64,000 bases of DNA from Nocardia camponoti (GTDB taxonomy: Bacteria; Actinomycetota; Actinomycetes; Mycobacteriales; Mycobacteriaceae). The translations under genes and the position numbers were made by a program. Below the pieces are notes generated by a model. That model made no database searches. It was not told where the DNA came from and saw nothing but the letters and a program-made list of their open reading frames with translations. Shown here piece after piece: positions 12,526-21,590 of the stretch (position 1 is the first letter of the stretch; each line of letters begins with the position of its first letter). The stretch covers positions 1-64,000 of the forward strand of contig NZ_BMMW01000002.1 of NCBI RefSeq assembly GCF_014646135.1, given 5' to 3'.

Positions 12526-12984
12526 CTAGCCTGCTTCGTTGTACGCCGCTTCGAGCGCGTCGATGTCGAGCTTGGACATCGTGCGCAGCTTGGTGCCAAC
12601 GGCGATGGTCTTCGCCGGGTTGTCGCCGTTCAGCAGTTCGGGCAGGCGCTTCGGGACGATCTGCCACGACAGGCCGTACGGGTCGGTGAGCCAGCCGCAC
12701 GGGCCGGGCTTGCCGCCGTTGGCGGTGAGTTCATCCCAGAGTCGGTCGACTTCGGCCTGGTCATCGACGATGACCTGCAACGATGCCGCGTCGGTGAGCG
12801 GGTGGTCGGGGCCGCCGTTCATCAGGGTGACCGCTTGGCCGTCGAGGTCGAGGGTCACGATGAACGCGCTCCCGTCGCCTTGCCGAGTGATGTCGACGAT
12901 GCGCGAATTGGGTAGCACGCGCGCGTACAGCTCGGCGGCCGCTTCGGCGTCGCTGTCGTACCAGAAGAAAGTGTTGATGCTCAT
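12526..12984 (-). CDS. VOC-family protein (PhnB-like / glyoxalase fold)
   Basis: 152-residue protein of the vicinal-oxygen-chelate fold, PhnB/3-demethylubiquinone-methyltransferase-like group. It begins MSINTFFWYDSDAEAAAELYARVLPNS, and contains FIVTLDLDGQAVTLMNGGP and GGKPGPCGWLTDPYGLSWQIVP, the marks of this group. The ATG at 12984 has AAAGGAG at the right distance; longer frames upstream are not needed. Function of this subgroup is not established. Monocistronic. Confidence 0.88.
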   Translation of the reverse strand: MSINTFFWYDSDAEAAAELYARVLPNSRIVDITRQGDGSAFIVTLDLDGQAVTLMNGGPDHPLTDAASLQVIVDDQAEVDRLWDELTANGGKPGPCGWLTDPYGLSWQIVPKRLPELLNGDNPAKTIAVGTKLRTMSKLDIDALEAAYNEAG

Positions 12985-13066
12985 CGGATGCTCCTTTGAT
13001 TGAAGTGGTTCACCCGTAGGTCGGAGCCGCGCGACGGTTCTCGACGCATCTCGCAAAAGTTTTTTT

Positions 13067-14038
13067 CTAAATTCCCAACGCGGCCGCCATCATCGGCCAC
13101 GAGTCGTGCACATCGTCTTGCCAGTACGGCCACGCGTGCGTGCCCGCAGGACGAAACCGCACGTCAGCGGGGATGCCGAGCTGGGCGAGTCGACCGGCGA
13201 GCGGGGCTGAGCAGCTGCCAATGATGGCTTCCATCGTGCCGCCGACGAGCAGTCGATCGACGAGGACGCCCACGTTGTTGTTGATGCTCGGGTCATTGAG
13301 CGCTTCATGCGGGCCGGGTGCGCCGTTGCCTGATGACAGGTAGATCGCGGTGCCGCGCAGCCGGTCGGCGTTGAGCGTCGGGTCGTGTGCCGCCCATGCC
13401 GGGTCGCCGGGCAGGCCCCACATGTTGGTCGCGTCGGCGCCGAAGGTCGCGAGTTCCGAGCGAATGAGCGCTTCGGCCGTCGCGTTGCTTGTTTGCGTGC
13501 AGCCGCTGTACGCGCCGACCGCGCGGTAGCGGCCCGGTGCCGCGATGGCCAAGTTGAGCGCCGACGTTGCCGACATCGACAGGCCAGCGATCGCGTTCGC
13601 GCCGGTCATGCCGAAACGCGCGTCGAGCAGTGGGGGCAGTTCGTTGGTGAGGAAGGTGGTCCATTTGTTGCGGCCGAGGGCGGGGTCGTCGCGTTGCCAG
13701 TCGGTGTACATGCTGGCGCGACCGCCGATGGGAACGACCACGTTGACGTGCTTGTCGGCGAAAAAGCTGACGATGTCAGTGCGTGCCATCCACGGGCCAC
13801 CGGTTTCGCCGCCGTCGACGGCGTTGAGCAGATACAGCGCGGGCGCACCGGCACCGGGATGCGAAAGCCACAGCGTGACCGGCTTATTCATCGCCGCCGA
13901 GAAGACGACAACTTCGAATTGGCGGCCACCTAGCGGGCGAACATCAAGGATGCCCGACTCGGCACTTGCCGTTGGTGAAGCGAGCAGGACGCAACCAAAG
14001 AGGGCGAGCACACAGCTCATGAGCCGACGCATGCGCAC
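13067..14038 (-). CDS. Secreted mycolyltransferase-like esterase (antigen 85 family)
   Basis: A signal peptide (MRRLMSCVLALFGCVLLASPTASA) precedes an alpha/beta-hydrolase domain of the antigen-85/esterase D type. The nucleophile serine sits in GLSMSATSALNLA, the catalytic histidine in GTHAWPYWQDD near the C-terminus, and the WMARTDIVSFFADKHVNVVVPIGG and YTDWQRDD segments match the family. Antigen 85 enzymes move mycolic acids onto trehalose and arabinogalactan in the cell envelope, which suits a mycolic-acid organism. Whether this copy is an active mycolyltransferase or a related esterase is not decidable here. Monocistronic or read with the genes upstream on the same strand (50 bp gap). Confidence 0.9.
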   Translation of the reverse strand: MRMRRLMSCVLALFGCVLLASPTASAESGILDVRPLGGRQFEVVVFSAAMNKPVTLWLSHPGAGAPALYLLNAVDGGETGGPWMARTDIVSFFADKHVNVVVPIGGRASMYTDWQRDDPALGRNKWTTFLTNELPPLLDARFGMTGANAIAGLSMSATSALNLAIAAPGRYRAVGAYSGCTQTSNATAEALIRSELATFGADATNMWGLPGDPAWAAHDPTLNADRLRGTAIYLSSGNGAPGPHEALNDPSINNNVGVLVDRLLVGGTMEAIIGSCSAPLAGRLAQLGIPADVRFRPAGTHAWPYWQDDVHDSWPMMAAALGI

Positions 14039-14088
14039 GAGTGTGCACTACGGCACGGACAATGTCTGGCATCTGCGCGAAGGTGTCC

Positions 14089-14766
14089 CTATTGTGCGTG
14101 TTCATCGGCGAAATGTGCGCGCAATTCTGGTATCGCGTCGGGGCTCGGCTCGGCGACGTGCATCCGCTCGGCTATCTGCCCCCGAAGCTTTCGGGGTAGT
14201 CCCGGCGCGTGTTTGGCGAGGTAGGCGACGAGCCATTCGCGGCGGCCGACGAGAAAAGGGAAGTCGGTGTTCATCATTGGCCGGATAACGAGCATCGGGG
14301 TGGGCGCGTTGAGTGGGCGGAAGTCGGCGTTAAACAGGCCCGCGACCGGGCAGCCCGGGTAGAACTGGCCGAGCATGGCGCCTTGGGCGACGATGTGATC
14401 TTTCGCTTCCGCGTGCGCTTGGTCGATTTCGGCGGTGTCGGTGAGGTCGGGGAAGACCGTGACGACCGTGGGTGGGCGGTCCGTGGGGAGCGAGCGGTAG
14501 AGGGTAAAGGCGTCATCGATGGTGTTCGCTAGTTTGTGCGAGGCGTCTTCCACCTCGGCGATCCAGATACGGTGTTGTGCGGCAGCGGGTTTCATGAACG
14601 GGCAGACGGGGCCGGGTCTGCCTTGTTGCGGGTCGGGGCGCATGAGGGAGTCGGCGAACCAGGCGACGACCGCGCTGGCGTGCGGGTGGTCGACGATCCA
14701 GCGGGCGGGGTCGTCGTAGACGCACGACCAGGTGGCGTTGGTTGTTGGGCCGGTCCAGGTGCGCAT
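14089..14766 (-). CDS. DUF6875-like protein coupled to the NRPS
   Basis: 225 residues, starting three bases after the NRPS stop, so translationally coupled to it. I associate this pattern (CPFMKPA near residue 55, FPDLTDTAEIDQAHAEAKDHIVAQGAMLGQFYPGCPVAGLFN, PMLVIRPMMNTDFPFL) with the uncharacterised DUF6875 family often found beside actinobacterial NRPS genes; the family assignment is from memory. No signal peptide or membrane segment. Possible roles are processing or transfer of the NRPS product. It could also be an unrelated oxygenase-like protein, but no cofactor motif is seen. Confidence 0.6.
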   Translation of the reverse strand: MRTWTGPTTNATWSCVYDDPARWIVDHPHASAVVAWFADSLMRPDPQQGRPGPVCPFMKPAAAQHRIWIAEVEDASHKLANTIDDAFTLYRSLPTDRPPTVVTVFPDLTDTAEIDQAHAEAKDHIVAQGAMLGQFYPGCPVAGLFNADFRPLNAPTPMLVIRPMMNTDFPFLVGRREWLVAYLAKHAPGLPRKLRGQIAERMHVAEPSPDAIPELRAHFADEHAQ

Positions 14767-14769
14767 GGG

Positions 14770-17700
14770 TTAGGGGTGCTCGTGGTCGGTGGGCGCGGCG
14801 GCGGCTGGCGCGGCTGACGTTCCGTGGGCGGCGTCGGTTGCTGACAGGTGGGACGAGAGAATCGGGCCGATGTGGGCCAGGACGTCGGGGTTCGTTAACT
14901 GGGCGTGGGTGGTTGCTACCGGGTGTTCGATGATGCGGCCGGTTACGTATGGGCGCCACAGGCGGCCGTCGACGAAGGACGTGATGCCCTCGGTTGCCGA
15001 GAAGTACAGGAGGTCGCCGTGGTAGACCTCCGGGCGGTACTCGTGTGACATGCGAACGCCCGCGATGTACGCCTCGTGCAGGTTCGTCAACTGCTCAGCG
15101 GTGAGACCCGTGCCCAGATTCGCTGCGGCCGTTGCCAATTCCTTCGCAGCCTCCTCAGCGGTCACGTCGGGAAGGTTGTCGGCGTCGTCGGGCTCGTCGC
15201 CTAAAAGGTGGGTCAGTAGGTCGCGCATGCGGGGGCGCGGGGGTTCGTCGGCACCGTCGCCGATGACCACGCTGTCGAGCATCGCGAGTGTCGCGACAGT
15301 GCGACCACGTTCGGCGAGGGCAACCGCGACCGCGTGCGCGAGCTGTCCGCCGAGCGACCAGCCGAGCAGGTGAATCGGCCCTGTCGGCTGCTTGGTGATG
15401 ATCTCCTGGGCGTAAATGTCGGCGAGCAGCTTCACCGAAAACTCTTGTGCGACACCAATTTCGGTCAACATCGGGGCTTGCAGTCCGTACACCGGACGAT
15501 CGGTCACGTGACGAGTCAGGCCCGCGTAGCACCAGGCGAGCGGGACTGCGGAATGGACGCAGAATAGCGGTGGCTGAGTTCCGTTGGGGCGCAACGGAAG
15601 TACCGTCGCCAACGCGTCAACCCCCGGATCTTCGTCGGCGCGGTATTCGGCGATGCGGGCGGCCAGCTCAGCGACCGTGGATGCGGTGTAGAGCCAACGG
15701 ACCGTGATCGGCAGTCCCGTCGCATGGGCAAGTTCCGCCGAAACAGCAACGCCGAGAAGCGAATTACCGCCGATGGCGAAGAAGTCGTCATCCGCGCCGA
15801 CGGATTGTGTTTCGCAGGTCGCGGCGAAATGGTCGGCGACGAGCTGCTGTAACGGCGTCTCGGGCGGGCGGTAACTGCGCGTCGGCGGGGATGGCAGGGC
15901 GGCGCGGTCGAGTTTGCCGTTGGTTGTTCGCGGCAGCTCGTCGACCGGAACTAAGACGGCGGGGACCAGCGCGGCGGGCAGGCTCGTGCGCAGGCGGGAA
16001 CGCAATTCGTCGAGGGCGAGCGGCATTGCGGCGACGTAGTAGCCGACGAGACGCGCGGTCGGGGTGCCCGCGTCGGCGAGGTCGACAACGGCGTCGGTGA
16101 TGGCCGGATCGGCGCGTAATGCGGCTTCGACCTCGGCGGGTTCAACGCGACGGCCACGAAGTGCGAGTTGGCTGTCGAGTCGGCCGAGGAACTGGTAGGC
16201 GCCGTCAGCGCGCGGGCCGACCGCGTCGCCGGTGCGGTACACGCGCACGCCGCCACCAGTCGGGTCGGCGACGAAGCGCGTCGCGGTGGTGCCAGGGTCG
16301 CCGAGGTAACCCATCGCGACGCCCGGGCCGCCGAGGTATAGCTCGCCGCGCGCACCGGTCGGGACGGCGTTGAGTCGCGAATTGAGTAGTGTCGCACGCA
16401 CTTCCGGCAGAGGTTGGCCGATGGTGACCGGTTCCGTCGGGCGCAGCGGGAGCGACTGGGTGACCATGATCGTGGATTCCGTTGGGCCGTAACCATTGTG
16501 GAGTCGCACGTGCGGCGCCCAGCGCGCGACGAGGTGCGCGGGGCAGGCTTCGCCGCCGACAACGACAACGTCGAGACTCGGCACGTCGGCGGGGTCGACG
16601 GTGTTGAGCACGGCCGGGGTGGTGAGCAGGTGGGTGACGCCGTGGTCGGTGATGAGTTTGGCGAGGTCGGCGCTGGCTTGCGTTGTCGCCGGTGCGACGA
16701 CGAGACGCGCGCCCGAGGCGAAGGCGGTGAGCAGTTCGAGCAGGTGGGCGTCGAACGCGGGTGAATGCAGGTGGAGGACAACAGAATTCGGGGTAGCGTC
16801 GTAGCGCTGCACAAGGTGATCGGTGAGCGCACCCAGCCCGCGATGGGTGACCGCAACGCCCTTCGGCTTGCCCGTCGTGCCCGAGGTGTGGATGAGGTAG
16901 GCGGGCAGGTCGGGGTGGATGCGGCGGTCAGCTTCGGTCAGCGGCGTTGCGGGGAAGCGGGCGAGAACTTCGGGGAAGCCGGGATCGTCGATGACGAGCC
17001 AGTTGATATCGGGCGAGGTCACGACTTGCGCTGCGTCGATGTCGGGCGGCGTCGCGAACCATGCGGTGCGCGGATTGTCGGCGGCGAAGTCGTCGGAATG
17101 CGCGTCTTGCCAGCCATCGCTTGCAGGTGCGGAGCTGGCACTTTCGGGGCGCGCGACTCGCGGGTCGGCGAGCGGGCGAACGCCGCCTGGGCGCGCCGCC
17201 ATTGTTGTTAGGCCAATTAGTGGGGTCGAACCTGTTGTGCCACGCAAGGTTTGGGTGATGCGGGCGATTCGGTCGGGTGGGTCCGTCACGTCGATGGGGG
17301 TTAGGCACGCGCCTGCCGTCGCTATCGCGCGGGTGGCGAGGACGGATTCGGCGCTGCGCGGGATCGCCATCAGGACCGGGCTGCCCGGGGTCACGCCGGT
17401 CGCGAGTAGGAGGCGGGCGAGGCGGATGGTGAGTTCGTCCAGTTCGCGGTAGGTGAGCTGGTTGCGGTCGGTGGCGTCGACCACCGCGACCGCGTACGGG
17501 TTCGTTGTCTTACCGAGCAGGTCAGCAAGGGTGCGCACCACCGTCGACCGTTGCGGCGACGACATGCGCGCGCGTTCCCACGGTGGCGTCGGGGCGCGGC
17601 CGCCTCCGCGACTCGTGCCCAACCGGGCACTGACCTCACGGTCGGCGCGGATCACGTCGCTCATGCCGCTTTCGAGCGGCGAACCGGCGAGCAGGTCGTT

Positions 17701-19095
17701 CAGCGGCAGACCACCGGCGCGGGTGTGTTGCCATGCGGCGCGCTGGCGGTCGATTTCGTCGGCACCAGCGATTTGGTCGAGCGTGGAAGATGGTGCGGCA
17801 GCGAGGAAGTCGGCGAACCACGTTAGGAAGAGGCGGTGGTACCACGACAGCGTCGCCGGATCGTAGCGCGCCGGGTTCGCATGGAAGTCGATGGTGGTGG
17901 TTTCGCCCAGTTGGTAGCCGTTGACCAGGAGGTCTTCGACCGGGCCGAGGGAAAGGAGGTGCGCTTGTCCAGTTGCCTTGTCGCCCAAGCGGATTGGGTC
18001 ACCCGCGCCGAGCAGGTTCAGCACAGGGCCGAATCCCCCACGCAAGACTTGGGTTTCACCTCGGCAAGCTTGGATGTCGGCGTAGTTGAAGCGTTGGTGG
18101 CGCAGCGCCGCGATCACGCGGACCCGGACGGCGGCGATGAGGTCGGCGACCGTGTGGCCGCTGAGCCCGCGCAGACGAAGCGGAAGCACGTTGCTCACCG
18201 AACCGGCGGAGCGACGCAGCGCGGCGGTGGGCCGGGCGGCCACAGGCAACGAAATCACCACGTCATCGGTGCCAGACATGCGCGCGAGGAACGCGATGAA
18301 GGCGGCGGCGGCGAGTTCGGGGAAGGTCGCGTCGTAGCGTTCGCGGGCGCGGGCGAGGAGGTCGACGGTGCGGGCGTCGAGGTTCGCGCTTGTTTGGTGC
18401 GTGCGCGTCGACGCGGGCGCGGGCAGGCCGGATAAGCCGACAGGTTCGGGCAGGTCAGCGACCTCGCGCTGCCAATATTCGCGGTCCTTCGCGGCGCGCG
18501 GCGACGTGAGGTAGTGCGCTTCGTCGGCGGCGAGTTCGGCAATAGTGAGAGGCTTCGCTTTGTCGGAAGTCGTTGTCTCGCTGTACCTTCGGGCTGTTTC
18601 GCGCAGGAGGACTGCCGCGCCGACGCCGTCGAGGACAAGGTGGTGGCTGCGCAGGTAAAGCAGGGCACGGTCTCCGGCGACGCGGAACAGGGTCGCGACG
18701 GTGAGCGCGTCGGTGGTGAGGTCGAGTGGCGACAGGCGGTCGATTTCCATGCGCCGCAACGCCTCGGCTACCGGGTCGGTTTCGGCGGTGAGGTCGACTT
18801 CCGGGCAGTGCGTGAACGCGGCGGGGTCTTGGAATTGGAACGGGCGACCGTCGACGATGCGCAACCGTACCCGTGGCGAACCGAGGCACTCCCCCGCGCT
18901 TGCCGCCGCCGTTGAGAGTCGATGAGCGTCGACCTCGCCGGTGAGGTCGAGGTACATCGCGATTGTCGCCGGTACGTCGGTGGCCATCTGGGCGGCGACC
19001 CACCATCGAATTTGGTTCTCCGACAATGCGATTAGGCGCGCGTCGTCTTTTTCGACGACACGCGCCACGTCGAGTCCAACCTCGCTTTGCCGCAC
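14770..19095 (-). CDS. Single-module nonribosomal peptide synthetase (C-A-T-TE)
   Basis: 1441 residues in one complete module. The condensation domain has an intact RSHHLVLDGVG motif (about residue 170). The adenylation domain has YLIHTSGTTGKPKGV, NGYGPTEST, YRTGDAV, and the lysine in LPRTTNGKLDR. The carrier protein has FFAIGGNSLLG with its phosphopantetheine serine. The thioesterase has LLGWSLGGQLAHA. Compared with GrsA the specificity positions read approximately D-A-L-L-V-G-G-I-M, which looks like a code for a hydrophobic residue (valine-like), with low certainty. The adenylation domain contains a poorly conserved 80-residue insertion. No IdeR-type iron box precedes the gene and no mbtH gene is nearby, so a siderophore role is not supported. 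Start is GTG after GGGAGG. Confidence 0.93.
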   Translation of the reverse strand: MRQSEVGLDVARVVEKDDARLIALSENQIRWWVAAQMATDVPATIAMYLDLTGEVDAHRLSTAAASAGECLGSPRVRLRIVDGRPFQFQDPAAFTHCPEVDLTAETDPVAEALRRMEIDRLSPLDLTTDALTVATLFRVAGDRALLYLRSHHLVLDGVGAAVLLRETARRYSETTTSDKAKPLTIAELAADEAHYLTSPRAAKDREYWQREVADLPEPVGLSGLPAPASTRTHQTSANLDARTVDLLARARERYDATFPELAAAAFIAFLARMSGTDDVVISLPVAARPTAALRRSAGSVSNVLPLRLRGLSGHTVADLIAAVRVRVIAALRHQRFNYADIQACRGETQVLRGGFGPVLNLLGAGDPIRLGDKATGQAHLLSLGPVEDLLVNGYQLGETTTIDFHANPARYDPATLSWYHRLFLTWFADFLAAAPSSTLDQIAGADEIDRQRAAWQHTRAGGLPLNDLLAGSPLESGMSDVIRADREVSARLGTSRGGGRAPTPPWERARMSSPQRSTVVRTLADLLGKTTNPYAVAVVDATDRNQLTYRELDELTIRLARLLLATGVTPGSPVLMAIPRSAESVLATRAIATAGACLTPIDVTDPPDRIARITQTLRGTTGSTPLIGLTTMAARPGGVRPLADPRVARPESASSAPASDGWQDAHSDDFAADNPRTAWFATPPDIDAAQVVTSPDINWLVIDDPGFPEVLARFPATPLTEADRRIHPDLPAYLIHTSGTTGKPKGVAVTHRGLGALTDHLVQRYDATPNSVVLHLHSPAFDAHLLELLTAFASGARLVVAPATTQASADLAKLITDHGVTHLLTTPAVLNTVDPADVPSLDVVVVGGEACPAHLVARWAPHVRLHNGYGPTESTIMVTQSLPLRPTEPVTIGQPLPEVRATLLNSRLNAVPTGARGELYLGGPGVAMGYLGDPGTTATRFVADPTGGGVRVYRTGDAVGPRADGAYQFLGRLDSQLALRGRRVEPAEVEAALRADPAITDAVVDLADAGTPTARLVGYYVAAMPLALDELRSRLRTSLPAALVPAVLVPVDELPRTTNGKLDRAALPSPPTRSYRPPETPLQQLVADHFAATCETQSVGADDDFFAIGGNSLLGVAVSAELAHATGLPITVRWLYTASTVAELAARIAEYRADEDPGVDALATVLPLRPNGTQPPLFCVHSAVPLAWCYAGLTRHVTDRPVYGLQAPMLTEIGVAQEFSVKLLADIYAQEIITKQPTGPIHLLGWSLGGQLAHAVAVALAERGRTVATLAMLDSVVIGDGADEPPRPRMRDLLTHLLGDEPDDADNLPDVTAEEAAKELATAAANLGTGLTAEQLTNLHEAYIAGVRMSHEYRPEVYHGDLLYFSATEGITSFVDGRLWRPYVTGRIIEHPVATTHAQLTNPDVLAHIGPILSSHLSATDAAHGTSAAPAAAAPTDHEHP

Positions 19096-19192
19096 CGGGC
19101 CTCCCGGACATCACGCGCTGTGTTTGACGAACCGTTGCGGCAAACCTACGGCATCGACCGGCTTTCGCCGGTGCGCATGGGGCCGGTGTCGA

Positions 19193-20095
19193 TTAGCGGG
19201 GGTAACCGGGCGGCGGGACGAAACGTGGTGTGGTGAAGAAGGAACGCGAGTCGCGGTGCCACAGCAGCACCATCGCCGCGGTACCGATGAGGAGTTCCGC
19301 GACACTGAAAATGAGCGTAATCGGTTGCAGCAGATCAGTTTCCAGCACCGCGGCGGAGACCGCCGTGAAGAGCGTTGAGCAGACGTAGATGCCGTAGAAG
19401 ACGGTCGCGGTGATGCGAGCCCAGTTGTGCCCGGCGCGATTCGCGAACGCCATCCACGTCCACAGGCCCGCGTAGACCACCAGCGTGACCAGGGAAAAGG
19501 CGAGGAGGACGTAGTTGATGGCGTCGACGGCATCGGGCGAGACCGGCATGTCGTGGATTTGGTAGTTCCGGCGGATGGTGTCGATGTCGGCGAATTGGAT
19601 GCCGCTGAGCAGGGTCACGCCCGCACCAGCGAGCATGAGCTTGAACGCGTTTCGCACGGTTGACGGTGGTTCGGGCTTGGCGGGCGGGGCGTAGCCGAGC
19701 TGCGGTGACGGGTAGGGGTACGGGCCAGTCGGTGGCTGAGTTGGGAAGCCCGTCGGATGCGGGAGTTGGCTGGCATAGGGATTGCCGCCCTGCGCAGGGC
19801 TGGGCGCGTTCGGCGTTGCCGGCGGTTGCGGAATGTGGGCCCCGTAAAGATTCTCGCCTTGCGCCGGGGCGAACGAGTTCGGCGATGCGGGAGGTTGCGG
19901 AATCGCGCCCGCGTACAGGTCGCCGCCTTGCGGTGGGTTCGGCACGCTCGGCGTTGGCGCAGCGTGCGGGACTTGGAGCGGCGGCGGGGGCAGCGCGGGC
20001 GCGCCAAGGGGGACCGCCGAATGCGAGGGGGGCAAATTGTCGGGCGGGTATGCCGTGAGTTCGCCGTCGGTCAACGGGTTGTGCGGGCCTGACAT
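19193..20095 (-). CDS. Proline-rich membrane protein with four transmembrane segments
   Basis: 300 residues. The first half is a disordered proline/glycine-rich region that holds three imperfect tandem repeats of about 30 residues (built on GGDLYAGAIPQPPASPN, GENLYGAHIPQPPATPN and GGNPYASQLPHPTGFP). The second half has four hydrophobic segments (AFKLMLAGAGVTLLSGI; AINYVLLAFSLVTLVVYAGLWTWM; ITATVFYGIYVCSTLFTAV; ITLIFSVAELLIGTAAMVLLW). This architecture is frequent in mycolata, function unknown. Monocistronic, with the ribosome-binding site AGGAGA rather far (12 bases) from the ATG. Confidence 0.82.
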   Translation of the reverse strand: MSGPHNPLTDGELTAYPPDNLPPSHSAVPLGAPALPPPPLQVPHAAPTPSVPNPPQGGDLYAGAIPQPPASPNSFAPAQGENLYGAHIPQPPATPNAPSPAQGGNPYASQLPHPTGFPTQPPTGPYPYPSPQLGYAPPAKPEPPSTVRNAFKLMLAGAGVTLLSGIQFADIDTIRRNYQIHDMPVSPDAVDAINYVLLAFSLVTLVVYAGLWTWMAFANRAGHNWARITATVFYGIYVCSTLFTAVSAAVLETDLLQPITLIFSVAELLIGTAAMVLLWHRDSRSFFTTPRFVPPPGYPR

Positions 20096-20210
20096 CGCTT
20101 AACAACTCTCCTAGCGTGGAAAACCAACCCCGCGACCCTATCCCGACGTGGCGTTCACCGCCGATCGCGCCGCGACACGCCCGGGATGCAAGACTTAGGG
20201 TCGGCTGACC

Positions 20211-20285
20211 TGGCATAAACGTGCACTTACGACGAGCACGGGCCGAAAATCGACCCTAACCCGGCGAACCTGCACGAAAATGCCA
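20211..20285. repeat. 75-bp palindromic element, copy 1
   Basis: Starts TGGCATAAACGTGC and ends GCACGAAAATGCCA, so its ends are imperfect inverted repeats that would fold into a long hairpin. Exactly the same length, end sequence and several internal positions (TTACG near base 17, GCGAAC/CGTGCA-type stretch before the right end) recur at 54946-55020. It begins two bases beyond the TfoX-like stop codon, in the same orientation relative to the upstream minus-strand gene as copy 2. Confidence 0.7.
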
Positions 20286-20286
20286 C

Positions 20287-20619
20287 CTATTTCGGCGGCA
20301 AACTCCGCGCGACACGCACTCCCCGCTCAACCCACTCCCGCAGCGCGTCGTCATCGTCGACTGCCGCCGCCGTGACACGCAACCACCCGCGAACCTCACG
20401 CCCGCTCATCACCATCGGCGTCACGGTTTCGCCGTCAAGCAGCGATTCCTCCGAACCGCGCTCAACCCGCACCAAAAGCCCACCTTTACCGCTAGCCGCG
20501 ACGGCCATGTTCCCGTTGATCAGGAAAGCGAGTCCACCAAAAGCCCGCTTTTCGATGGGCTCGGTGACCGGGTAAAGGATTTCCCGAATGCGCTCGGCAA
20601 GCTCTTCGTCGTAAGCCAT
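20287..20619 (-). CDS. TfoX/Sxy N-terminal domain protein
   Basis: 110-residue single-domain protein of the TfoX N-terminal family: MAYDEELAERIREILYPVTEPIEKRAFGGLAFLINGNMAVAAS is the characteristic opening with the F-GG-FL-NGNM core. In gamma-proteobacteria TfoX controls competence; the short actinobacterial versions have no known function. Cytoplasmic. It is followed at once by the palindromic element described separately and is 30 bp downstream of the sirohydrochlorin chelatase gene, so it may be the last gene of that operon. Confidence 0.85.
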   Translation of the reverse strand: MAYDEELAERIREILYPVTEPIEKRAFGGLAFLINGNMAVAASGKGGLLVRVERGSEESLLDGETVTPMVMSGREVRGWLRVTAAAVDDDDALREWVERGVRVARSLPPK

Positions 20620-20649
20620 GCGACCAGTGTGCGCCCGAGGGCCGACAAC

Positions 20650-21372
20650 CTAAGCGACGCGCTCCAATTCGCGCGCGGCCGTCCGGTAGCGGTCGGCGAT
20701 GAGGCGCACGACTGCCGGGTGGACGCCGATGGGTTCGGCCACGCCGTCCGCACCCGCTTCGTGCAGGCGGTTGTGGAACAAACCAGGGGCAAGTAGGTAG
20801 CTCGCGATGAAAACGCGTGCGGCACCTGAAGCACGTAGGCCCGCAACAACTTCCGGCACGCGCGGCGTCCCTGTGGCCACGTACGCGACCTCAACCGGGG
20901 TCTCGATCGCAGCCGACAACATTTTGGCAGCACGCGAAACATCGTGCAGCGCACGCTCATCCGACGAACCGGCAGCCGCGAAGACCACCGCGTCGCCCGA
21001 CTGCCACCCAGCTTCCCGCAACCGCAACGCCATCACGTTCGCCAACGCCGGGTCAGGCCCCATCGCCGGTGTGACCGCAACCGATGCGTGCCCGCTCTCG
21101 GCAACTTCGCGCGGCACGTCCTGGTACACGTGATACCCCGACGCGAGGAACGCGGGGACTAGCACCGCGGGCTGGGCAAGATCGCGCAAAACTTCCGACG
21201 GCGTCGGCCCAAGCACGTCGACGAACGCCGTACGCAACGCCGAATTAGGTTCGGCCACCGTGGCATCCACGCCGAGCTCGACCGCGACCGCGTCTGCGAG
21301 CGTCGCGATGAGCTCAACCCCACGAGCATTCCGAGTGCCGTGCGCGACGAGAATTAGTGCAGGTTCAGACAT
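20650..21372 (-). CDS. sirB: Sirohydrochlorin chelatase (CbiX/SirB type)
   Basis: 240 residues. Inserts Fe2+ (or Co2+) into sirohydrochlorin; iron gives the sirohaem needed by NirB. The N-terminal metal-binding histidine is in ILVAHGTRNARG and the second domain repeats the fold, with FIASYLLAPGLFHNRL holding the other conserved histidine. PAFLASGYHVYQDVP is typical of the family. It follows the hemD-type regulator on the same strand after a 218-bp gap, at the end of the nirBD operon; the same gene order is known in mycobacteria (Rv0259c/Rv0260c). Iron rather than cobalt is inferred from this context. Confidence 0.88.
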   Translation of the reverse strand: MSEPALILVAHGTRNARGVELIATLADAVAVELGVDATVAEPNSALRTAFVDVLGPTPSEVLRDLAQPAVLVPAFLASGYHVYQDVPREVAESGHASVAVTPAMGPDPALANVMALRLREAGWQSGDAVVFAAAGSSDERALHDVSRAAKMLSAAIETPVEVAYVATGTPRVPEVVAGLRASGAARVFIASYLLAPGLFHNRLHEAGADGVAEPIGVHPAVVRLIADRYRTAARELERVA

Positions 21373-21590
21373 TCAGCTCACGCCCCAATCGGCTAACAAG
21401 ATTTCCCACAACCCGCTCGCCTGCTATGGCGAACCGGCCAAACAACCGCTCGGCGAGACAGCACCCCCTCGCCTCACCGTGGCGACTCAGCCCAATGAAT
21501 CAGCGGCGAAAACTGCCACCCCGCCGCGACCTGCGGCACCCAGTGCGGACCGTCGCCCACCGTGCACGGCCGGGCCACACTGGCGAACCA

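Noticed and set aside
19096-19192. IdeR/DtxR iron box for the NRPS
   Set aside because: No TTAGGTTAGGCTAACCTAA-like sequence is found, so no support for a siderophore.
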